This document shows, piece after piece, positions 43,208-51,148 of a stretch of DNA of 64,000 nucleotides. Under the pieces are notes generated by a model. The model searched no databases. It was given only the letters and a program-made list of their open reading frames with translations, and had not been told where the DNA came from. Made by a program: the position numbers and the translations under genes. This DNA is from Verrucomicrobiales bacterium (lineage in GTDB: Bacteria > Verrucomicrobiota > Verrucomicrobiia > Verrucomicrobiales > DEV007): assembly GCA_016795385.1 (NCBI GenBank), contig JAEUHI010000046.1, positions 62,001 through 126,000 on the forward strand, read 5' to 3'. The first letter of the stretch is position 1. Every line of letters starts with the position of its first letter.

Positions 43208-44494
43208 ATGAAAATCGCCATGTTCACCAACACCTATCTGCCCCACGTCGGAGGCGTGGCGCGATCCGTGAAGACGCTGGAAGACGAATGCCGGAAGCTG
43301 GGGCACGAGGTGAAGGTGATCGCGCCGGAATTCGACGGGGCGGAGGAGTCGCCGCACGTCTTGCGCGTGCCCGCGATTCAAAAGTTCAATGGCAGCGATT
43401 TCGCGGTGAGGTTGCCGGCACCGGCGATGATCCGCGAATTCATGGATGATTTCCAGCCGGATGTGATCCACAGCCATCACCCCTTTCTCCTCGGCGACAC
43501 GGCGCTCCGGCAGGCGTGGCGGATGGAGATCCCGGTGGTTTTCACCCATCACACGCTCTACGAACGCTACACACACTACGTGCCCCTGGATTCGCCGACG
43601 CTGAAGCAGATGGCGATCCAGCTCGCCTCGGAGTACTGCAATCTCTGCAGCGAAGTAATCGCCCCGAGCGAGAGCATCCGGGGGCTGCTGCGCGAACGGG
43701 GGGTGACGAGCCCGATCTCTCCGATCCCGACCGGGGTGGACACCGCCTTCTTTGCCGCGGGAGACGGTGGGCGCTTCCGCAGGCGCGAGGGGATTCCGGA
43801 AGATGCCCTCGTCATCGGTCATGTCGGACGGCTCGCGCCGGAAAAAAACCTGCGGTTTCTTGCCGAGGCAGTGGGTGCCTACCTCTCGGGCGACGAGCGT
43901 GCTTCTTTCCTCATCGTCGGCACCGGGAGCGAAGGAGAGGAAATGGAAAAGATCCTCTCGGAACCCGGCGTCGGGGATCGGGTCTTCCGCGCCGGTCAGC
44001 TCACCTCGACGGATCTCGCCGACTCGTATGCGGCGATGGATCTCTTTGTTTTCGCTTCCCAAAGCGAGACGCAGGGCATGGTCCTGGCCGAGGCCATGGC
44101 GACGGGAAAGCCGGTCGTGGCCCTCGACGGGCCGGGGGTCCGGGAGATCGTCGTCGATGGAGAAAACGGGATCCTCCTCCCCGGGGATGCGGACGTGGCG
44201 GCTTTTTCGAGAGCACTGTCCGATCTCGCCGGCAATGAGGCGCGGATGCGGGAATGTGGGGAAAAAGCGAGATCCTCGGCCGCGGCATTCGATCATCGAC
44301 ATTGTGCGAGGGAGGTCACGGAAGTCTATGCGCGCCTCATTCGCGAAAAGGCGGTCCGCTCGGACGAGGAAAAAATGCCTTGGGACCCCTTTTTGAACTC
44401 GCTCGAAATCGAGTGGGATCTCTTTGCCGCGAAAATGTCGGCCGCGGCGACCGCCCTGCTGCCCATCCCCAACCCGGAGGTGGCCCGTGATTAG
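43208..44494 (+). CDS. GT4-family glycosyltransferase
   Basis: A 428-residue GT-B enzyme. N-terminal NTYLPHVGGVARSVKTLEDECRKLGHEVKVIAPE (in pieces) forms the acceptor side; SHHPFLLGDTALRQAW and VFTHHTLYERYTHYVP follow; the donor side has IGHVGRLAPEKNLRFL, RAGQLTSTDLADSYAAMDLFVFASQSETQGMVLAEAMATGKPVVAL (key Glu pair E..E). This is typical of glycolipid mannosyl/glucosyltransferases of the GT4 family. It overlaps the next gene by eight bases and leads a four-gene operon. Confidence 0.9.
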   Translation: MKIAMFTNTYLPHVGGVARSVKTLEDECRKLGHEVKVIAPEFDGAEESPHVLRVPAIQKFNGSDFAVRLPAPAMIREFMDDFQPDVIHSHHPFLLGDTALRQAWRMEIPVVFTHHTLYERYTHYVPLDSPTLKQMAIQLASEYCNLCSEVIAPSESIRGLLRERGVTSPISPIPTGVDTAFFAAGDGGRFRRREGIPEDALVIGHVGRLAPEKNLRFLAEAVGAYLSGDERASFLIVGTGSEGEEMEKILSEPGVGDRVFRAGQLTSTDLADSYAAMDLFVFASQSETQGMVLAEAMATGKPVVALDGPGVREIVVDGENGILLPGDADVAAFSRALSDLAGNEARMRECGEKARSSAAAFDHRHCAREVTEVYARLIREKAVRSDEEKMPWDPFLNSLEIEWDLFAAKMSAAATALLPIPNPEVARD

Positions 44495-46940
44495 TTCCTT
44501 TCCGACGAGATGGCGCTGGTTGCGTCACAAGTGGAACCGGACCCGCCTCGCGGCCCGGCTCATCGGTCATGATCTGCCGGAAGAAGCGACGGAGACGCCG
44601 GGTCTGATCATGATCCAGATCGACGGGCTCTCGCGACGCCAGCTCGAGGCTGCCTTGGCCGCCGGGCGCATGCCGTACTTGTCGCGGTTGCTCCGCCGTC
44701 GACATTTTTCGCTGGGCAGTTTTTATTCGGGCGTACCCTCGACGACGCCGGCGGTGCAGGGGGAGCTCTTTTACGGGGTGAAAGCGGCGGTGCCATCCTT
44801 CGAGTTTCTCGATGGGCAGACCGGACGCATGTTCCGCATGTATGAAGCCGAGTCGGCGAGCGAGATCGAGCGCCGTCTCGTCGCCGAGGGAGCCGAGCCG
44901 CTCCTGCCCGGGGCGCACGTGTATTCGAACATCTATCGGGCAGGTGCGGCGGAGTCGCACTATTGCTCCGGGGATCTCTGTGTCGAGGGTTTCAAGCGCC
45001 GTCTCAATCCCCTGAAGAGTCTCCTCCTCGCGATCGTCTACTTTCCCACCTTGCTCCGTGGGATCGGGCTGACCCTGCTCGAGCTGGTGATCGCGATCGG
45101 CGATGTCATTGGCGGTGGTTTTTCATTCCGGGACCTCCGGGATGAATTGGGCTTTCTCCCGGCCCGCGTCGGTATCTGTATCGCGGCGAGGGAGGCGATC
45201 CGGTTCCGCGTCCTCCTCGATATCACGCGCGGGGTACCGCTCATCCACGCGAATTTTCTCGGCTACGACGAGCAGGCGCATCGTCGCGGACCCGATTCGG
45301 ACTTCGCGCACTGGACGCTGAAGGGGATCGACCATGCGATCCGGGACATCCATCGCGCCGCGGAAGGGAGCCCGCTCGTGGCCTACGAGCTGCTGGTGTA
45401 TTCGGACCACGGGCAGGAGCACGTGGTGCCCTACGATCATCTCCACGGACGCACCGTGGAGGATGCCATCGCCGCGGTCTTCTCCACCGGCATCACCGCG
45501 CAGAGGCAGATGGCGAGGCGTCCCCGGGCCGAGCGTCCGCGGTCCCGCGAGGAGGGACGGCGGCGTCTCCTCCATCAGAGGCCGGGACATGCGGGATTCG
45601 GCACTCCCGAAGAGTGTGCGGAAAAGATCAACATTACCGCAATGGGGCCGATCGGGCACATCTACCTGCCTCTCGAGATGGGGGATCAGGATCTCGGCGA
45701 CTATGCCCTGGCACTCGTCAGGGATGCCGCCATTCCTTTTGTGCTCTACACTTCGAAAAGCGATGAAGAGGTGATCGTGCGCAACCGCCGCGGCGAGTGG
45801 CGGCTGCCCCGTGATCAGGCGGAGGTCTTTGGCGGCGATCATCCCTTTCTCGAGGCCGTGACCGAGGATATCATCCGTCTCTCACGGCATCCCAACGCCG
45901 GAGACTTCATCATCGGTGGATGGGATCCGGAGGATGCGCTCATTTCCTTTCCCCGGGAGAAAGGTGCCCACGGAGGACCGGGGCGCGAGGAGACCCACGG
46001 ATTTGTCCTCGTGCCCGACCGGATCTTCCATTGGCATCTCGCCCACCATCCCTCGAGCGGGCGTTGGATGCGCGGCACCGATCTCAGGGAAGTGGTGCGC
46101 CATTATCTGGGAGAGAACGGCGTGCGACAGGAAGTCGTCTTCGGTGGCCGCGAGCGCGAGAAAGGACGGAGTCTCCGGGTGATGACTTACAACATTCACA
46201 GCTGCGTGGGGCTCGACGGACGGATCCGCCCGGAACGCATCGCCCGCGTCATCAACTCGTTTGATCCCGATCTCGTCGCGGTGCAGGAGGTCGATGCCCA
46301 TCGGCCTCGCTCGGGCGGGCACGATCAGGCCAAGGTGATCGCCGATCATCTGAAGATGGATCACGCCTTTTACGCCGTCTTCGAAGAGCGTGCCGAGAAA
46401 TACGGGCTCGCGATCTTCTCGCGCTACCCTTTTGAAATCGTGAAGACCCGTCACCTCACTCCCGCGGTGCCGAGACGGCGGGAGGCACGGGGGGCGATGT
46501 GGATCACCTTTCAGGAGGAGGGCGGAGGGCGGCGCATCCACCTCATCAACACCCATTTCGGCCTGAACCGCGACGAGCGTCTGCGCCAAGTCTCGGCTCT
46601 CCTCGGGCCGGAATGGATCGGCGGCATCCCCGAGGGTGAACCCATCATTCTCTGCGGGGATCTCAATTCCCGACAGCGCTCCACGGTGTGGCAGCGCCTA
46701 AGCCAGCGTCTGCGGGACGTGCAACACGCCGTGCCGGGTTACGTCGCGCGTCCCACCTTTCCGACCCGCCATGCCATCGTTCGGATCGATCACCTCATGG
46801 TCAGCCGTCACTTCGAAGTTCGCCGGGTCGAGGTGCCCTTCACCGCCACCGCCTTGGTCGCTTCGGATCATTTCCCGGTTTGCGTCGAACTCTCCCCCTC
46901 CGAAGAACTCTCCACCAATGAAAGCAGCCCTCTTTCTTAA
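44487..46940 (+). CDS. Type I phosphodiesterase (alkaline-phosphatase superfamily) fused to an EEP-family phosphodiesterase
   Basis: An 817-residue two-enzyme protein. The GTG start at 44487 has GGAGG six bases before it. N-terminal domain: metal Asp in MIQIDGLSRRQLE, nucleophile Thr region VPSTTPAVQGE, metal pair VYSDHGQEHV and a later HGG, as in nucleotide pyrophosphatase/phosphodiesterases. A hydrophobic stretch (about 175-210) may touch the membrane. From about residue 560 an endonuclease/exonuclease/phosphatase domain follows with all catalytic parts: MTYNIHSC, AVQEVD, INTHFG, CGDLNS, RIDHLMVS and SDHFPV. The coupled glycosyltransferase upstream and DedA-like protein downstream suggest lipid or glycolipid turnover; the substrate is unknown. 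Confidence 0.88.
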   Translation: MISSFPTRWRWLRHKWNRTRLAARLIGHDLPEEATETPGLIMIQIDGLSRRQLEAALAAGRMPYLSRLLRRRHFSLGSFYSGVPSTTPAVQGELFYGVKAAVPSFEFLDGQTGRMFRMYEAESASEIERRLVAEGAEPLLPGAHVYSNIYRAGAAESHYCSGDLCVEGFKRRLNPLKSLLLAIVYFPTLLRGIGLTLLELVIAIGDVIGGGFSFRDLRDELGFLPARVGICIAAREAIRFRVLLDITRGVPLIHANFLGYDEQAHRRGPDSDFAHWTLKGIDHAIRDIHRAAEGSPLVAYELLVYSDHGQEHVVPYDHLHGRTVEDAIAAVFSTGITAQRQMARRPRAERPRSREEGRRRLLHQRPGHAGFGTPEECAEKINITAMGPIGHIYLPLEMGDQDLGDYALALVRDAAIPFVLYTSKSDEEVIVRNRRGEWRLPRDQAEVFGGDHPFLEAVTEDIIRLSRHPNAGDFIIGGWDPEDALISFPREKGAHGGPGREETHGFVLVPDRIFHWHLAHHPSSGRWMRGTDLREVVRHYLGENGVRQEVVFGGREREKGRSLRVMTYNIHSCVGLDGRIRPERIARVINSFDPDLVAVQEVDAHRPRSGGHDQAKVIADHLKMDHAFYAVFEERAEKYGLAIFSRYPFEIVKTRHLTPAVPRRREARGAMWITFQEEGGGRRIHLINTHFGLNRDERLRQVSALLGPEWIGGIPEGEPIILCGDLNSRQRSTVWQRLSQRLRDVQHAVPGYVARPTFPTRHAIVRIDHLMVSRHFEVRRVEVPFTATALVASDHFPVCVELSPSEELSTNESSPLS

Positions 46941-47613
46941 GCGGCATTGGGGCGGACTCGTCGTCGTGCTTCTCTTGGTCGGCGGCCTCGTCTTTCTCTG
47001 GAAAACGCAGGAAGGTCGTCTCGATCGCGAGTCCATCCTTGCCTACGGCATGTCCCTCCCACCGGTCGTCATCGTCATCGCATTCTTCCTGCTGCCGCTC
47101 ATCGGATTCCCCGTGAGTGTCCTGCTCGTGCTCATCGGCCTCCGCTTCGGTGTGGGGTGGGGGATGGTTCTCGTGACCGTAGGCATGCTCTTCCATCACC
47201 TCGTCGTCTTTGCGATCTCGCGGAGTTGGTTGCGCGAGAAGATGGAGAGGCGCATCGCCTCCTTTGGTCACCGAATCCCGAGGATCGAGGAAAGACACCG
47301 ATTTTGGTTCACGACAATCTTTGCATCCATCCACGGGCCACCGTACGCGGCGAAGCTTTACCTTCTCGCCCTCACGAATCTGCCCTTTCGCTACTATTGC
47401 GGGATCGGCGTGCCGGTGTATGCCGGCTTTTCCCTCATCCCGGTGGGGGCCGGAAAAGCCATCACCGACCTCAACGCGATGACCGTTGGCCTCATTCTCC
47501 TCGGGACCGTGGCGCTCTTCTTCCTGGCTCATTGGCTGAAGCGCCGCTACTCGACGGGCGTTGCCCCCTCCGATGGTACGCGATCTGCAAAAACAGGGAA
47601 TCATGGCCAATAA
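46918..47613 (+). CDS. DedA/TVP38-like (VTT domain) membrane protein
   Basis: A 231-residue protein with four to five membrane segments. The ATG at 46918 overlaps the previous gene. VTT-type parts are FFLLPLIGFPVSVLLVLIGLRFG, GMVLVTVGMLFHHLVVFAISR, the RFWFTTIFASIHGPPYAAKL stretch (with the family Arg/Pro pattern altered) and YLLALTNLPFRYYCGIGVPVYAG. VTT proteins act in lipid scrambling and membrane homeostasis. This agrees with the phosphodiesterase and glycosyltransferase in the same operon. Confidence 0.8.
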   Translation: MKAALFLKRHWGGLVVVLLLVGGLVFLWKTQEGRLDRESILAYGMSLPPVVIVIAFFLLPLIGFPVSVLLVLIGLRFGVGWGMVLVTVGMLFHHLVVFAISRSWLREKMERRIASFGHRIPRIEERHRFWFTTIFASIHGPPYAAKLYLLALTNLPFRYYCGIGVPVYAGFSLIPVGAGKAITDLNAMTVGLILLGTVALFFLAHWLKRRYSTGVAPSDGTRSAKTGNHGQ

Positions 47614-48496
47614 ATCCTCCCAGAAAGGGGTCTCTTCGGATACCGATCAGCGCCCGCCACAACATCAGGAACGCCAACCTGGCCGGGAAGGGGAAATGAG
47701 ACCTGCCCCCGTTCACGAGCAGCCGGGCGCGCGGGGCAGCGGACGCCTCGCTGGCCTCGTCGCGATCATCACCGGGGGCGACTCCGGGATCGGACGCGCC
47801 ACCGCATTTGCCTTCGCCCGGGAAGGGGCGGATGTGATGATCGTCTACCTGGAGGAAGAGGCCGACGCCCGCGAGACCGCCCGGCGCGTCGCCGAGCTCG
47901 GTCAACGGGCCGAGTTGTTTCGTGGCGACGTGGGCGAGGAAGCCGTCTGTCGGAAAGCGGTGGAGGCCACCATCGATCGGTTCGACCGGATCGATATCCT
48001 CGTCAACAACGCCGCCGAGCAACATCCCCGCGAATCCTTGCTGGACATCACCGAAGCGCAGCTCGTGGCCACCTTCCGGACGAATCTCTTTGCGATGTTC
48101 TTCATGGCCAAAGCCGCTCTGCCCCACCTGAAGCGATCTCCGCAAGCCTCCATCATCAATACCACCTCCGTCACCGCCTATCGCGGCAGCCCGGGCCTGC
48201 TTGATTATTCCGCGACGAAAGGGGCTGTCGTCGCCTTTACCCGTTCGCTTTCGCAGAATCTGGCGGAAGACAAGATCCGGGTCAATGCGGTGGCTCCCGG
48301 CCCCATCTGGACGCCCCTCATCCCCGCGACTTTTCCGGCCGGGGAGGTGGCGAAGTTTGGTGCCGACACCCCGCTCGGACGGGCCGGTGAACCATGGGAA
48401 TGCGCGGAGTCGTTCGTCTTCCTCGCCTCTGCCGATTCGAGCTACATGACGGGCCAGACCCTGCATCCGAACGGCGGAGAAATCATCAACGGTTGA
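47603..48496 (+). CDS. Short-chain dehydrogenase/reductase (YhdF/GSP39-like)
   Basis: A 297-residue SDR with a long polar N-terminus (about 50 residues). Cofactor loop VAIITGGDSGIGRATAFAFA, NNAAEQ, catalytic Ser in NTTSVTAYRG, Tyr-x3-Lys in LLDYSATKGA, and PGPIWTPL. The N-terminal extension and motif form match general-stress SDRs of the YhdF/YghA group, which are often osmotic-stress induced. Substrate unknown. Overlaps the DedA-like gene by 11 bases, closing the operon. Confidence 0.92.
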   Translation: MANKSSQKGVSSDTDQRPPQHQERQPGREGEMRPAPVHEQPGARGSGRLAGLVAIITGGDSGIGRATAFAFAREGADVMIVYLEEEADARETARRVAELGQRAELFRGDVGEEAVCRKAVEATIDRFDRIDILVNNAAEQHPRESLLDITEAQLVATFRTNLFAMFFMAKAALPHLKRSPQASIINTTSVTAYRGSPGLLDYSATKGAVVAFTRSLSQNLAEDKIRVNAVAPGPIWTPLIPATFPAGEVAKFGADTPLGRAGEPWECAESFVFLASADSSYMTGQTLHPNGGEIING

Positions 48497-48505
48497 GGAG
48501 GTGGA

Positions 48506-48534
48506 TTGCACGGCGCTGGTTGCGCTCTGCACGG
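48506..48534. promoter_or_regulatory. Candidate activator site (paired TGCACGG boxes)
   Basis: TTGCACGG at 48506-48513 and CTGCACGG at 48527-48534 form a direct repeat with a TGCA offset of 21. The pair lies 85-113 bases upstream of the sigma-54-like element at 48619. Confidence 0.5.
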
Positions 48535-48618
48535 GATCCCGGACGCGATGGGGCGCTGGCGACGGGCTCCATCGCCTCCGTGCATGGAAAATCCGGGGGG
48601 AATTTCAAAGGGCCTCCG

Positions 48619-48633
48619 TGGCATCACCCTTGC
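48619..48633 (+). promoter_or_regulatory. Sigma-54-like element for the 46-residue membrane peptide gene
   Basis: TGGCATCACCCTTGC: full -24 GGCA and full -12 TTGC with 10-base GG-GC spacing; CAT replaces CAC. The start site would be near 48645, very close to the ATG at 48648. Confidence 0.55.
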
Positions 48634-48647
48634 GTTGGTGAAAGGAG

Positions 48648-48788
48648 ATGAAAATCACCAAACCCTCACCACGCCACCCTCAGAAGAACCCTTCAATTTC
48701 CGGGAAGATCGGTTGGATCCTGCTCTGGTTGATCGGCATTCCCGTGCCGATCCTCCTCGTGCTCTTCCTCCTCCGTGGGTGTACCTGA
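48648..48788 (+). CDS. Small single-span membrane peptide, 46 residues
   Basis: The frame runs from ATG 48648 to TGA 48788. It encodes a basic/polar first 19 residues (MKITKPSPRHPQKNPSISGK), one membrane segment (IGWILLWLIGIPVPILLVLF) and the tail LLRGCT. It has AAAGGAG immediately before the ATG, a sigma-54-like element, TGCA boxes and a strong terminator downstream, which together support a real gene despite its length. Family not recognised. Confidence 0.6.
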   Translation: MKITKPSPRHPQKNPSISGKIGWILLWLIGIPVPILLVLFLLRGCT

Positions 48789-48824
48789 AAAACGTCGTCC
48801 ACGACGGACGCGGACGTAAACGTA

Positions 48825-48863
48825 AAAAAGCCCCGGGCTGCATTGTGCGGCCCGGGGCTTTTT
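48825..48863. terminator. Bidirectional intrinsic terminator
   Basis: AAAAAGCCCCGGGC (48825-48838) and GCCCGGGGCTTTTT (48850-48863) pair fully around an 11-base loop. With A tracts and T tracts on both arms it can stop transcription from the 46-residue gene and from csbD-like gene on the other strand. Confidence 0.9.
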
Positions 48864-48893
48864 CGTTCGGTGTCAGCCGGAATTTCTTTTGGA

Positions 48894-49088
48894 TCAGACG
48901 CGGTCCGGATCCGCGAGCGCATCTTCGATGGCTTCGCGGGTTTCGCCGGTGCGTTTCTGGATGCGGCCGATCAGCTCATCCTCCTGACCTTCGACGTAGG
49001 TGAGATCCTCGTCGGTGAGCTCGGCCCAGCGTTTTTTCAGCCGGCCTTTGGCGATATTCCAATTTCCTTTGAGCTGGAGTTTGTTCAT
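48894..49088 (-). CDS. CsbD-family stress protein
   Basis: A 64-residue hydrophilic protein: MNKLQLKGNWNIAKGRLKKR, then WAELTDEDLTYVEGQEDELIG and RIQKRTGETREAIED. This is the CsbD/YjbJ family, strongly induced in general stress in many bacteria; function unknown. It lies 30 bases after the PRC-BON gene on the same strand, so the two are probably cotranscribed from the sigma-54 element at 50509-50524. Confidence 0.94.
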   Translation of the reverse strand: MNKLQLKGNWNIAKGRLKKRWAELTDEDLTYVEGQEDELIGRIQKRTGETREAIEDALADPDRV

Positions 49089-49118
49089 TGGTTTTTTTTG
49101 AGTGTGGAGTGAAGAGAG

Positions 49119-50429
49119 TCAGTCTGCGACCGTGATCCGGTTGGTGACCATGTCCGGTCCAGCTTCGTCCCGGGCGATCTCGAGGATCCGGTCCAGTTCT
49201 TCCTGCGATCCCACCTGGCCGGCGAGCGTGACCTTGCCTTCGGTGGTGATCACCCGGATGTTCTTTGCCGTGAACGAAAGGTCCTCGTCGGCAACGAGAC
49301 GCTGCCGGATGTTCCTGCTGACCGAGACATCACCGAGGTTGTTGCTTTGATCCTGGGCGGTCTTGCGGGTCGTCGTGTTGTCCTCCGCGTCGTTCGTGCG
49401 GGGGCGATCCGGGTTCGCGTTGTCAGCACTGGCGTTGACGTCGACATCGGTCTTGGTATCGCTGCGATACTCATAGGGAGAATAGACGTCCACGAGATAG
49501 CCGGGATCATTCATGTTCTCCGGCCAGCGGTCGGCGGTGAAACGCGGGGATTTCTCCAGGGTTTCCTTCGTGGCGTTCACCAGCACCGCATCCTTCGTGG
49601 TGGAGACCGCGCCAACCGGCAGCACGCTCAGTTCATCGCCGATGCCAAGGAAACCGCCGGAGGCGACCACCACCGCATTGACCCGGTCGAGACGCGAATT
49701 CAGGATCAGATCATGGATTTCGCCGATCGTGTCGTCCTGGTAGTTGTCCACGTTCATGCCGAGCAGTTCGGAAGCCCGGAGAATCCGACGGGTTCCTTCA
49801 TCGGCATCCTGGTCGATCTTTTCCAGATAAGGCTCCGCGGCGTAGGCCTTGTATACGCCGGCGAGGTAATCGCGGTCGTTGAGGTTCGGGAACTCACTGC
49901 CCTGGAAACGCGGGGCGTCGGTGAGACGATCCTTCGTGAGATCGGAGGTGAGATGTTTTCCGTCCGCGTGCAGCATCAGCGCCGACGGAGGCACGATGCT
50001 GAGTTCGTTGGCGATGCCGATGAAACCTCCGCTGGAGATGATCACTGCGGTGACACGCTGACCGGAAAAGTCGATCGCGAGGTCCGAGACCGCCCCGATC
50101 TTCTCATTCTGGCCGTTCATGATGTCCATGCCGATGAGCTCGCTGGCACGGTGATGCCGGGCGGAATTGCGGTTGAGGGTGCCGTCGTTGTCGGCCGCCC
50201 TCGTGGTGGACGTCGTGGACGGATCACGGTCGGCGTTCGTGCCGGTATTGCGGGGCCGATCCGCGCTGGTGCTGGCATCACGATTGGTGTCGTTTGCCGG
50301 CGCCGATGCATCGTCCCGGGCGGTGGGGGTTTCTTTGGCGGAGGAGGGCGCCCGGTCCCGGGCGAGTCCGGTGGTGACCGTGGCAATCGAGGCGACCGCC
50401 GCAATCATGGGTAGGAGGGTTCGTTTCAT
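49119..50429 (-). CDS. Exported protein with two PRC-barrel domains and a BON domain
   Basis: A 436-residue secreted protein starting at the ATG at 50429 (signal segment about 1-22). An Asp/Thr/Ser/Arg-rich linker is followed by PRC-barrel 1 (about 94-172; ASELIGMDIMNGQNEKIG, VTAVIISSGGFIGI), PRC-barrel 2 (about 228-306; ASELLGMNVDNYQDDTIG, VNAVVVASGGFLGI), a second polar linker, and a BON domain (about 364-434; SVSRNIRQRLVADEDLSF, EGKVTLAGQVGS). The two PRC copies are clearly duplicated. BON domains bind membranes or glycans, as in OsmY. It likely acts in the periplasm or outer envelope during stress. Confidence 0.9.
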   Translation of the reverse strand: MKRTLLPMIAAVASIATVTTGLARDRAPSSAKETPTARDDASAPANDTNRDASTSADRPRNTGTNADRDPSTTSTTRAADNDGTLNRNSARHHRASELIGMDIMNGQNEKIGAVSDLAIDFSGQRVTAVIISSGGFIGIANELSIVPPSALMLHADGKHLTSDLTKDRLTDAPRFQGSEFPNLNDRDYLAGVYKAYAAEPYLEKIDQDADEGTRRILRASELLGMNVDNYQDDTIGEIHDLILNSRLDRVNAVVVASGGFLGIGDELSVLPVGAVSTTKDAVLVNATKETLEKSPRFTADRWPENMNDPGYLVDVYSPYEYRSDTKTDVDVNASADNANPDRPRTNDAEDNTTTRKTAQDQSNNLGDVSVSRNIRQRLVADEDLSFTAKNIRVITTEGKVTLAGQVGSQEELDRILEIARDEAGPDMVTNRITVAD

Positions 50430-50508
50430 GATCTGGGGATGGATTTTTAGGTTTGGTTGCGACCGACGCGCACCTTTTGCGAGGTGCCGCGATCGGCATG
50501 GAAGGGGC

Positions 50509-50524
50509 GCACGGGATGTGCCAA
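50509..50524 (-). promoter_or_regulatory. Sigma-54 -24/-12 element for the PRC-BON gene
   Basis: Minus strand: TTGGCACATCCCGTGC followed by G. -24 half TTGGCAC is complete; -12 half is GTGC; spacing exact. The start site would be near 50498, giving a ~69-base leader. Confidence 0.68.
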
Positions 50525-50605
50525 ACCGGGCCGTGCGCATTGAACGCGCTCAAAGAGAGAAGGTTAGGAATGACGAGGGGGGAGCCGCTTCAGGGCCCTT
50601 CACCG

Positions 50606-50637
50606 TGCAATATCCGGGAATGGGATGCAGGCTGCAT
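50606..50637. promoter_or_regulatory. TGCA-box group facing the PRC-BON promoter
   Basis: GTGCAAT at 50605 and the near-palindrome ATGCAGGCTGCAT at 50625-50637. TGCA starts are at 50606, 50626 and 50633, 82-113 bases upstream of the -24 element. Confidence 0.5.
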
Positions 50638-50710
50638 GGTCGCCGCGTCCTGTTTTCCACGACTGCTCCGGGGCGAGAGCCGATCGATCGGGTGATGATG
50701 GGCATTCAAT

Positions 50711-50744
50711 CTGCATCGTGAAACGGGCGGAATGCAGTCGTGCA
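50711..50744. promoter_or_regulatory. TGCA-box group facing the Cys-rich protein promoter
   Basis: CTGCAT at 50711, ATGCAG at 50732 and GTGCAG at 50740. The first two have an offset of 21. They lie about 69-102 bases upstream of the -24 element at 50813. CAATCTGCA here is also present at 37624. Confidence 0.5.
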
Positions 50745-50812
50745 GGTTTTTCGACGGGATTGGGAAACGCCGCGCAGCCCCAGATGGCGGCACGAAGGCG
50801 GGCCGGACAGGA

Positions 50813-50828
50813 AGGCACGGTCCCTGCA
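50813..50828 (+). promoter_or_regulatory. Sigma-54 -24/-12 element for the Cys-rich protein gene
   Basis: AGGCACGGTCCCTGCA: GGCACG core, CTGCA -12 half, exact 10-base GG-GC spacing. The start site would be near 50839, giving a ~43-base leader before the ATG at 50882. Confidence 0.68.
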
Positions 50829-50881
50829 AAGGTCTCTCCCAGGCAAAGACGCCCGATCAAACCCCAAGAACCCATCATTCC

Positions 50882-51127
50882 ATGAATCCCTGTCATTGCT
50901 GCGGCAACACCTACCGACGCTCCTTTGAGATCACGCTCGACGGCACCACCTACCATTTTGATTCCTTCGAGTGCGCCATCCACATTCTGGCACCCTCCTG
51001 CGGACATTGCGGTCTCCGCGTGATCGGGCACGGAGTGGAAGGGGAGCGTGGAGACATCTACTGCTGCGCCCATTGCGCCAGGAAGGCCGGCGTCGACGGC
51101 GTCGTCGACAATGCCGCACATTCGTGA
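50882..51127 (+). CDS. Small Cys-rich (zinc-ribbon-like) protein
   Basis: An 81-residue protein rich in Cys pairs: CHCCG near the start, FDSFECAIH in the middle, CGHCG and YCCAHCARK toward the end. The CxxC/CxC spacing fits one or two treble-clef or zinc-ribbon sites. No known family name is assigned. It has a sigma-54 element and TGCA boxes upstream, and the DUF3008 gene follows after 21 bases, so it leads a two-gene unit. Confidence 0.75.
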   Translation: MNPCHCCGNTYRRSFEITLDGTTYHFDSFECAIHILAPSCGHCGLRVIGHGVEGERGDIYCCAHCARKAGVDGVVDNAAHS

Positions 51128-51148
51128 ACTGCAACCCCCCCGCCCGAC

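Larger units (their letters stand above)
50430..50881. other. 452-base divergent control region
   Basis: No gene seen. It holds two sigma-54 elements facing outward (50509-50524 minus, 50813-50828 plus) and, between them, two groups of TGCA boxes at 50606-50637 and 50712-50744. Short open frames here have no family-like sequence and no plausible starts. Confidence 0.6.

Noticed and set aside
50430..50508. CGGCACCTCGCAAAAGGTGC as another sigma-54 site
   Set aside because: The GG-to-GC distance is too long; the inverted repeat is probably coincidental.
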